This document shows, in pieces, positions 26,912-32,628 of a stretch of DNA of 32,628 nt. The stretch's first letter is position 1, and each line of letters opens with the position of its first letter. The stretch covers positions 1 to 32,628 of the forward strand of contig DYJN01000043.1 in assembly GCA_020723085.1 (NCBI GenBank), read 5' to 3'. Position numbers and translations under genes: made by a program. The stretch is from Arcobacter sp. GTDB lineage: Bacteria; Acidobacteriota; Terriglobia; Bryobacterales; Bryobacteraceae. The notes beneath the pieces are model-generated. The model was not told the origin of the DNA, did no database searches, and saw only the letters and a program-made list of their open reading frames with translations.

Positions 26912-27826
26912 TCACGGCAGGAACTGCGCCAGATAGCCGCCGCTCTGCAACAGCGCTGCCTGCCGCATTTCCAGGCTTCCCTCGTACGCCCGGTCTTCCA
27001 CCTCGATGCACACCGGGCCGTCATAGACCTCCACAAGCACCGAGCACAGCCGGCTCCAGTCCACATCGCCCAGCCCCGGCAGCTTCGGAGTGTGATACTC
27101 CAGCGGACAAGCCAGCAGTCCCGCCTCGTTCAGCCGCTCCCGGTCCACCCGTGCATCCTTCGCATGGAAGTGGAACAGCTTCTCCCGGAACTCGCGCAGC
27201 ACCTTCACATAGTCCATGCCCTGCCACACGAAATGCGAAGGGTCGAAATTCAGGCCGAAGTTCCCCGACGGAATGTCGTTGAACATCCGCCGCCAGACCG
27301 CCGGCGATGTCGCCAGATTCTTTCCGCCCGGCCATTCGTCCTTGGTGAAAAACATCGGACAGTTCTCAATCCCGATCTTCACGCCGTGATCCTCGGCGAA
27401 CTTCACCAGCGGCTTCCAGGTCTTCAGGAATCGCGGCCAGTTGTCATCCACCGTCTTCGAGGGATCTCTCCCGATGAACGTGTTCACCACGCCCACCCCC
27501 AGCAGCTCCGCCGCCCGGATCACCTTCTTGATGTGCTCGACATACACTTTCGCCTCTGCCGGGTCTGCCGCCAGCGGGTTCGGATAATAGCCCAGCCCGC
27601 TGATGCCCACGCCCGTCTCCTCGCACAGCTCCCGCACTTCCTGCGCCTTGCTCTTGGTGAAACCGTTGACGTCGATATGCGTCACGCCGGCGTAGCGCCT
27701 TTCGGCCTTGCCCACCGGCCAGCACATCACCTCCACGCAGTCGAAGCCGCTCTCGCCCGCAAACTCAAGCACCTGCTTCAGATCCAGGTCCGGCAATATC
27801 GCGCTGACAAATCCAAGTTGAATCAT
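26912..27826 (-). CDS. sugar phosphate isomerase/epimerase-like TIM-barrel protein
   Basis: A 304-residue protein of the xylose-isomerase-like barrel family, without a signal peptide. The metal-site positions are visible: [10 protein letters not shown] (E), [13 protein letters not shown] (D, H), FHFHAKDAR (H) and [11 protein letters not shown] (E). The overall pattern matches IolE/hydroxypyruvate-isomerase relatives, often found beside glycoside hydrolases. It follows the GH127 gene after 32 bases on the same strand, so it may handle a sugar from that enzyme, such as an arabinose derivative. Substrate not readable. Confidence 0.86.
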   Translation of the reverse strand: MIQLGFVSAILPDLDLKQVLEFAGESGFDCVEVMCWPVGKAERRYAGVTHIDVNGFTKSKAQEVRELCEETGVGISGLGYYPNPLAADPAEAKVYVEHIKKVIRAAELLGVGVVNTFIGRDPSKTVDDNWPRFLKTWKPLVKFAEDHGVKIGIENCPMFFTKDEWPGGKNLATSPAVWRRMFNDIPSGNFGLNFDPSHFVWQGMDYVKVLREFREKLFHFHAKDARVDRERLNEAGLLACPLEYHTPKLPGLGDVDWSRLCSVLVEVYDGPVCIEVEDRAYEGSLEMRQAALLQSGGYLAQFLP

Positions 27827-27858
27827 TCCGCGATCTCCCTCTCTACTCTACGCTGAAC

Positions 27859-30204
27859 TTACTCCACTCTCCACCGCTTCAGCGCCACACCCCGCCGCGG
27901 CGCCATCTCCACCTCCAGGCGCACCGCCCGGGTCTCCACTTCCCGCCCGTCCCATTCTTTCCACGCGCCGCCGCTTTCCACCAGCACGCGCCACGCCTGC
28001 GGCGCGCCGCTCTCGCCCCACTCGGGCGCCGCTCGCCGCACCATCTTCGGCCACGGGTATCGGTACTCGATCCATTCCTTCGATCCGCGCGCGCCGCCAA
28101 AACGGAACCCCTCCCTGTCCGGCGGATCTTCATGCGTGGCGCTCGATGCCAGTACGATGGGCGTGTTCGCCTCCCACCGCGTTTCGCCGCCCGCCACCGG
28201 AAACATCGTGATGCGCAGCCGCGCCGCGCCCATCGGGATCAACTCGATCTCCTCCACCGGCTCCTCCGTCTTCACCGGGCTCGCCTGAATCTCGCCCGGC
28301 AGCCCGTTCGGCTCCAGCCGCCACTCCGGCACGCGCCGCCCCCGGGCGCGAATCCGTACCGGCGCCGCTTCAGGATCAAACGGCTGCGCCGCCTGCCCCG
28401 CCCTGCGCTCCACCCGCAGCGGCGCATCCGCCTCCAGCGCGTAGTTCCACGGCGAAGCCGGCAACACCTCATATTGTTTCCACTCCCCCTCGCCGCCATA
28501 AGGACGCCAGTCTTCCCGGATCCGGAGCGAAAACGCCAGCGGTCCGTAATGCACCGATGCCGCGTTCTTCTGTTCCGCCCACCTTCGAACCTCAACCTCC
28601 GCCGGCAGCGTCAACTCCACCCTGTCTCCCTCCGACCACTGCCGCTCCAGAGTCACCCACGAAGCCCGCGCGGGGATTTCCACCCCGTGCCCGTTCACCG
28701 CCAGGCGCGGCTCGCGCGCCCAGGAGGGAATCCGCAGCGCCAGCGGGAATCGCGCCGGCGCCTTCAGGTGCACCGTCATGCGCACCGTCCCGTCAAATGG
28801 ATAATCCGTGGTCTCGCGGATCGTCGCCTCCTCTCCCCGCCCTGCGCGCGCCCGCACCGTGTTCGTGGAATAAAACACCGCGGCCAGCCCGTTGCCTCCC
28901 GTCGCCATCCACTGCCGCTCCGCGAAATACGGCCACCCCATCGCCGCGTTGTGCTGGCAGCACCGGTAGCCGTAAGGATTGAAGCTGTACATGTCGCCGC
29001 TGTTGTCGATCGCCGGCGCCTTGTTCCGCCGGTCGAGCTGCGGCTGGTTCGGCGCCGTCAGGTAATGCAGCCCTCGCAAGTCAGGCGTCATGGACGCCGG
29101 CAGCGAGTTGAAGGCGATCTCCTCGGCGCGCTCGGCCCACTTCGCGTCTCCGGTGATCCCGAGCAGCATCTCGTGGCTGAACATCAGCTCCACCCACGTG
29201 CAGGTTTCCGTCCCCTGCCGGGGACCGCGGAAACCGGGCCGCGCGTTCTCGTCCGCCGCGAACCCGCCCCCGGGCCCGTTGCCGTAAAGCCGCATCATCG
29301 TGCCGTAGTTGCGTTCCGCCGCGCGCAGGTAGCGCTCATCGTGCGTCTGCTGGAAATATTGCGCGGGCTCGCGGAAACACTGCCCGAAATTCACCCCGTG
29401 CCAGGACTCAATTCCCCCAACCCAATCCGCCGTCCTTTCGTGATTCACCCGCGCCGCATCCAGCAGCCATTTTTCTCCCGTCTGCGAATACAGCCAATAA
29501 ATGTGATCCAGATTGTCCCCGCCCCGGTATTTCTGCCAGCTCGCCGGCAGCAGATTGTGCAGCGGCTGTGAGTGGAACCACCGGTAATACCGCAACAGAA
29601 AATCCAGCACGCGTTTGTCCCCGGTGGCTTCATAGTGCGTCCGCAGCACGTAGATCATCACCATGTTGGGCCACAGGTCCAGCGCCTCCAGCCGCCCCAG
29701 CGTGTGCTCCCCCGCCAGGTTCGCCGCCGGTCCGAAATACCCGTCCTCGCGCTGCGACTTCAGCGCCGCCTCCACCCACTCGCGGCTCTCCGCAGTGATC
29801 CGCGCGTCCCGCAGCACATAACCGAGGTTGATGTAACCTTTCAGCCAGTACGGCAGCTCCTCCCAGCCGAACCGTCCCTGCCCGCGCGGATCGAGCCATG
29901 CGTTCCCCTCGCGCCGGCAATACTGGCTCAGCTCCGGCAGCCGCCCGCTGAAGCCCTGCGCCATCCTTTTCAACTGCTCGCCCAGCCACCCGCCCGCCTC
30001 CACCGCTCCCACGGGCAGCTTCACCAGGGGAAGTTCTTTCAACGGCGCGCGGTTGCCTGCGTACAGCGTATTCTGCCCCGCGGGCAGTCCGGCGCGCACG
30101 CCGGATGAAGCCGCCACGGGGCCTTTCACTTTCGCCGCAGGCGCCTGCGCCATCGCGCACAGCGGCGCCAGAACAGCCGCCGTCCAAAACACAGCCGGTT
30201 TCAT
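27859..30204 (-). CDS. exported glycoside hydrolase family 127 (beta-L-arabinofuranosidase type)
   Basis: A 781-residue protein with a signal peptide (4-20, AMAQA). The zinc/catalytic set of GH127 is visible: E333 and C335 in GTETCTW, and C415-C416 in GYRCCQHN, matching E338, C340, C417 and C418 of the Bifidobacterium enzyme HypBA1, where one cysteine is the nucleophile. The N-terminal half is the expected alpha/alpha barrel (GGDNLDHIYWLYSQTGEKWL and neighbours), and the C-terminal part is beta-rich. Likely removes beta-L-arabinofuranose or a related sugar from glycans. The start is uncertain: ATG 30202-30204 or 30214-30216, four residues apart; the open frame far upstream is not supported. 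It is co-directional with the isomerase-like gene downstream. Confidence 0.9.
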   Translation of the reverse strand: MKPAVFWTAAVLAPLCAMAQAPAAKVKGPVAASSGVRAGLPAGQNTLYAGNRAPLKELPLVKLPVGAVEAGGWLGEQLKRMAQGFSGRLPELSQYCRREGNAWLDPRGQGRFGWEELPYWLKGYINLGYVLRDARITAESREWVEAALKSQREDGYFGPAANLAGEHTLGRLEALDLWPNMVMIYVLRTHYEATGDKRVLDFLLRYYRWFHSQPLHNLLPASWQKYRGGDNLDHIYWLYSQTGEKWLLDAARVNHERTADWVGGIESWHGVNFGQCFREPAQYFQQTHDERYLRAAERNYGTMMRLYGNGPGGGFAADENARPGFRGPRQGTETCTWVELMFSHEMLLGITGDAKWAERAEEIAFNSLPASMTPDLRGLHYLTAPNQPQLDRRNKAPAIDNSGDMYSFNPYGYRCCQHNAAMGWPYFAERQWMATGGNGLAAVFYSTNTVRARAGRGEEATIRETTDYPFDGTVRMTVHLKAPARFPLALRIPSWAREPRLAVNGHGVEIPARASWVTLERQWSEGDRVELTLPAEVEVRRWAEQKNAASVHYGPLAFSLRIREDWRPYGGEGEWKQYEVLPASPWNYALEADAPLRVERRAGQAAQPFDPEAAPVRIRARGRRVPEWRLEPNGLPGEIQASPVKTEEPVEEIELIPMGAARLRITMFPVAGGETRWEANTPIVLASSATHEDPPDREGFRFGGARGSKEWIEYRYPWPKMVRRAAPEWGESGAPQAWRVLVESGGAWKEWDGREVETRAVRLEVEMAPRRGVALKRWRVE

Positions 30205-30279
30205 GCGATTCAGCATAACGGACGGCGGAACCGCGCAGAACCGGATTGCGTATGCTGAATCGACGGGCTTCTCCTCGCC

Positions 30280-30897
30280 ATGGATCCCCTCCAGACACTT
30301 GCCATCGCGCTCGGCGGCGGCGTCGCCGCCGGACTCCGGCTGTACGCCACCGTCCTCGGTCTCGGTCTCGCCATCCGCCTCGGGTGGCTCCACCTGCCCG
30401 CGGCGCTGCAGGGCTTGGAGATCCTGGCGCATCCCGCCGTGCTGACCGCCGCAGCCGTTGCCTACTTCGCCGAATTCATCAGCGACAAGATCCCGTGGTT
30501 CGACTCCTTCTGGGACGCCGTGCACACCTTCATCCGCCCTGTCGGCGCCGCCATGCTCGGCGCCGCCGCCTTCGCCACGCTCGACCCAGCCGCCCGCGCC
30601 TCGCTGGCGCTGCTCACCGGCGGCGCCGCCTTGTCCGCCCACGCAACGAAAGCCGCGGTGCGCTTCGCCGTCAACCACAGCCCCGAGCCGTTCTCCAACT
30701 GGCTGCTCAGCCTCGCCGGCGATTTCACCGTCCCGGCGCTGCTCTGGCTTACCTTTACGCACCCGCTCGCCGTGCTCGTGCTCGTGACCATCTTCCTGAT
30801 TGTCTTCGCCTGGCTGTCGGTAAAGATCTTCCGCCTCCTGATCCGCGCTCTCGCGGCGCTGAAGCGGCGCCTGTCCGGCGCGCCCGCAGACTCCTGA
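30280..30897 (+). CDS. DUF4126 family membrane protein
   Basis: A 205-residue protein with about five hydrophobic segments. AIALGGGVAAGLRLYATVLGLGL, AYFAEFISDKIPWFDSFWD, RPVGAAMLGAAAF and SAHATKAAVRFAVNHSPEP agree with the DUF4126 pattern, a family of unknown function. It ends in a basic tail. Start ATG at 30280 has no Shine-Dalgarno site. TATGCT about 25 bases upstream could be a -10. The stop TGA shares a TGATCA palindrome with the stop of the convergent GT4 gene, so the two coding regions abut with no base between. Confidence 0.86.
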   Translation: MDPLQTLAIALGGGVAAGLRLYATVLGLGLAIRLGWLHLPAALQGLEILAHPAVLTAAAVAYFAEFISDKIPWFDSFWDAVHTFIRPVGAAMLGAAAFATLDPAARASLALLTGGAALSAHATKAAVRFAVNHSPEPFSNWLLSLAGDFTVPALLWLTFTHPLAVLVLVTIFLIVFAWLSVKIFRLLIRALAALKRRLSGAPADS

Positions 30898-32031
30898 TCA
30901 CCGCTTCTCCACAGATTCTTCGTATACGGCGCGCCACCGCTCCACCATCCGGTCGAGCGAGAATTCGCGCTCGCACCGCGCCCGGTTCCTCTCCCCCGCT
31001 TCCCGCCTCAGCCGCTCATCCGACGCCCACCGCCTCAGCGCCTTCACATATCCGCTGAGATCTCCGCGCGGCATGATCGCCGGCAGGTCCGGCGAATCCA
31101 GCATCCACGCCGAATCCCCCGCGTCCGTGCACAGCGCCGGCAGCCCCGAAGCCATCGCCTCCAGCAGCGCCAGCGGCATCTGCTCCGTCACCGATGACAT
31201 CACGAACAGATCGAACATCCGGTACCACGGCGCGGGCTCCACGACGCCCGGAAAGAGCACACGCCCGCTCAACCCCAGTTCCCCGGACAGCTTCTTCAGC
31301 CTCTCCCGCTCCACGCCCTCTCCCGCGATGACCAGACGGCACGATTCCAGGCGCGCCTCCGCGAACGCCCGCAACAGGAACCCGTAGTCTTTCTCCGGCC
31401 GCAGATGCCCCACCGTGCCGATCACCAGCTCATCCACGCCCACTCCCAGCTCCCTCCGCAGCGCATCGTTTCTTCCGGGGCGGAATGCCAGGCAATCCAC
31501 GCCGTTCGGAATCCGCTCGACTTTGCCCCGCGGGAGCCCGTATCGTTCCAGCGCGATCCTTTCAAGCGTGGAAGATGGCACGACCACCCGCCGCGCAAAC
31601 GGCAGCACCACACGCCGCGCCAGCACGCGCCGCGCCTTTGGCCCCTCCGCTTCATCGGCGCCGAAGCCGTCTTCGGTGTGCACCAGCGGGCACGCGCGCG
31701 CCAGCACGCATCCTGCTGCCGCGTCGAACGCTCCCCAGTTGTACGTCTGCACCAGGTGCGGGCGCAGCCTGCGGATCAGCCGCGCGAACTCCAGCGGCGT
31801 GCTCTTCCGCGGCGTTTCCACGATCTCCCAGTCCACACCAGGCTCGAACTTCCGCTTCGCTGAGTCGCGCCCGGAAATCGGCGCAATCCAGTGCCGGTAA
31901 GCGCGCCCCAGGGCGTTGGCCAGCCGCACGAGCCGCATCTCCGCGCCTCCGGTTTCGAAGCCCCACATCACATGCAGGATCGCCGGCGGCCCGCGCCGCG
32001 CCTCTCTCGCTACGCCTTCCACGCCGCACAT
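30898..32031 (-). CDS. glycosyltransferase, GT4-type (GT-B fold)
   Basis: A 377-residue protein. HVMWGFETGGAEMRLVRLAN is the usual start of GT4 acceptor-side domains, PSSTLERIALERYGLPRGKV with IPNGVD marks the interdomain hinge, IGTVGHLRPEKDYGFLLRAF opens the donor-binding domain, and the E-x7-E motif is TEQMPLALLEAM. It probably transfers a sugar from a nucleotide sugar in cell-surface polysaccharide or lipopolysaccharide assembly. The ATG at 32029-32031 is chosen because it precedes the conserved start; the frame upstream is arginine/proline-rich and unlikely. The divergent methyltransferase gene begins 127 bases away. Confidence 0.9.
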   Translation of the reverse strand: MCGVEGVAREARRGPPAILHVMWGFETGGAEMRLVRLANALGRAYRHWIAPISGRDSAKRKFEPGVDWEIVETPRKSTPLEFARLIRRLRPHLVQTYNWGAFDAAAGCVLARACPLVHTEDGFGADEAEGPKARRVLARRVVLPFARRVVVPSSTLERIALERYGLPRGKVERIPNGVDCLAFRPGRNDALRRELGVGVDELVIGTVGHLRPEKDYGFLLRAFAEARLESCRLVIAGEGVERERLKKLSGELGLSGRVLFPGVVEPAPWYRMFDLFVMSSVTEQMPLALLEAMASGLPALCTDAGDSAWMLDSPDLPAIMPRGDLSGYVKALRRWASDERLRREAGERNRARCEREFSLDRMVERWRAVYEESVEKR

Positions 32032-32145
32032 TGTCGCACGGACGCGCGCTCCGGGCGCGGGCGGCAGGCGCGACAAAGTTCCCCATTCCTGTTTCAAACA
32101 ATCCGGCCCCGGCCTCCCGCGCTCCCGCGGTTTCTTCCACCCGCC

Positions 32146-32151
32146 TACACT
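32146..32151 (+). promoter_or_regulatory. possible -10 element of the methyltransferase gene
   Basis: TACACT ends seven bases before the ATG at 32159, with no Shine-Dalgarno site between. Weak evidence from sequence alone. Confidence 0.25.
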
Positions 32152-32158
32152 ACGGTTC

Positions 32159-32628
32159 ATGGATGCTCTCGGCGCGCTTGCCCGCCTCGGCGCCCGCTTC
32201 CGCCGCCGCCGGATGCGGCGGCTTGCCGCGCTGTTCGGCATCCAGCCTGACTGGCTCGTGCTCGACGTCGGCGGAACGCCCGCCATCTGGGACCTCTGCC
32301 CCGTCCGTCCGCGCCTCGTCATTCTCAACCAGCCCCGCGCCCGCGAACCCGTCCCCCCGGGAGTCCTGTATCTCGAAGGCGACGGCGCTGCGCTGCCCTT
32401 CCCCGACAAGGCTTTCGACCTCGTCTTCAGCAACTCCGTCATCGAGCACCTCGGCTCCCCGGGGGCCATGGCCCGCTTCGCCTCTGAGATCCGCCGCACC
32501 GGACGCCGCTATTTCGTGCAGACACCCGACGCCGCTTCCCCCGTCGAGCCCCACCTCTACACCCCATTCCTCCACTGGCTGCCGCCGCGATGGCAGCGCG
32601 CCCTCGCCCCGCGCTTCTCCCTCTGGTC
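32159..32628 (+). CDS. SAM-dependent methyltransferase, class I (partial, C-terminus beyond window)
   Basis: About 156 residues are in view. WLVLDVGGTPAIWDL is motif I of class I methyltransferases (the usual glycine loop, here G-G-T-P), GDGAALPFPDKAFDLVFSNS is the motif around the SAM adenine and the central strand, and VIEHLGSPGAMARFASEIRR follows as in Methyltransf_11 proteins. YFVQTPDAASPVEPHLYTPF and the WLPPRWQR stretch match members found near polysaccharide glycosyltransferases. It is divergent from a GT4 gene, which supports a role in surface-glycan modification. The window ends inside the gene. Confidence 0.85.
   Translation, partial: MDALGALARLGARFRRRRMRRLAALFGIQPDWLVLDVGGTPAIWDLCPVRPRLVILNQPRAREPVPPGVLYLEGDGAALPFPDKAFDLVFSNSVIEHLGSPGAMARFASEIRRTGRRYFVQTPDAASPVEPHLYTPFLHWLPPRWQRALAPRFSLW

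Overview
The window is high-GC bacterial DNA, densely packed with protein genes and without any tRNA, rRNA, insertion sequence or CRISPR array that I can see. The gene content (Tat-exported Gfo/Idh oxidoreductase, GH29 and GH127 glycosidases, a TPR protein with a carboxypeptidase-regulatory-like domain, a DUF4126 protein, and a cysteine-rich GcvH-like protein beside a multihaem cytochrome) fits an Acidobacteriota genome, most likely of the Bryobacterales/Solibacter type. That placement is inference from gene families recalled from memory; no search was run.

Layout. (1) 1-2759, minus strand: a redox operon, in transcription order a small single-span membrane protein, a cysteine-repeat protein with a lipoyl-domain fold but no lipoyl lysine, a membrane-anchored pentahaem cytochrome c, and a Tat-exported molybdopterin-oxidoreductase-type subunit cut by the window edge. 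(2) 3020-5072, plus strand: enolase and phosphoglycerate mutase, two consecutive glycolytic enzymes, followed by a terminator. (3) 5161-9641, minus strand: aldo/keto reductase, class I/II aminotransferase, thioredoxin reductase and a Tat-exported Gfo/Idh oxidoreductase. (4) 9728-14165, plus strand: secreted GH29 alpha-L-fucosidase, a lipoprotein with GGIG repeats, a short membrane-anchor/LuxR-HTH fusion that looks like a deletion product, a family 2 glycosyltransferase and a coiled-coil membrane protein. (5) 14606-21846, plus strand: six genes in tight series (gamma-glutamyltransferase, TIM-barrel isomerase, asnS, arginase, ddl, S41 protease); the last four junctions are stop/start overlaps. 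(6) 21829-23675, minus strand: a polytopic GT39-like membrane protein and its small partner. (7) 23734-24966, plus strand: galactonate-dehydratase-type enzyme with a Tat-like leader. (8) 24967-25306: a non-coding, strongly structured stretch with some resemblance to 6S RNA. (9) 25307-30204, minus strand: YHS-domain protein, TPR protein, sugar-phosphate-isomerase-like protein and a secreted GH127 glycosidase. (10) 30280-32628: DUF4126 membrane protein, GT4 glycosyltransferase and the start of a methyltransferase.

Together the secreted fucosidase, the GH127 enzyme, the Gfo/Idh and galactonate-dehydratase-like proteins and two isomerase-like TIM barrels suggest a cell that degrades plant or microbial polysaccharides. 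The left-edge operon suggests electron transfer between the quinone pool and a periplasmic redox partner. The observations most worth checking are the cysteine-repeat GcvH-like protein in that operon, the structured RNA candidate at 25026-25292, and the membrane-anchor/LuxR fusion.
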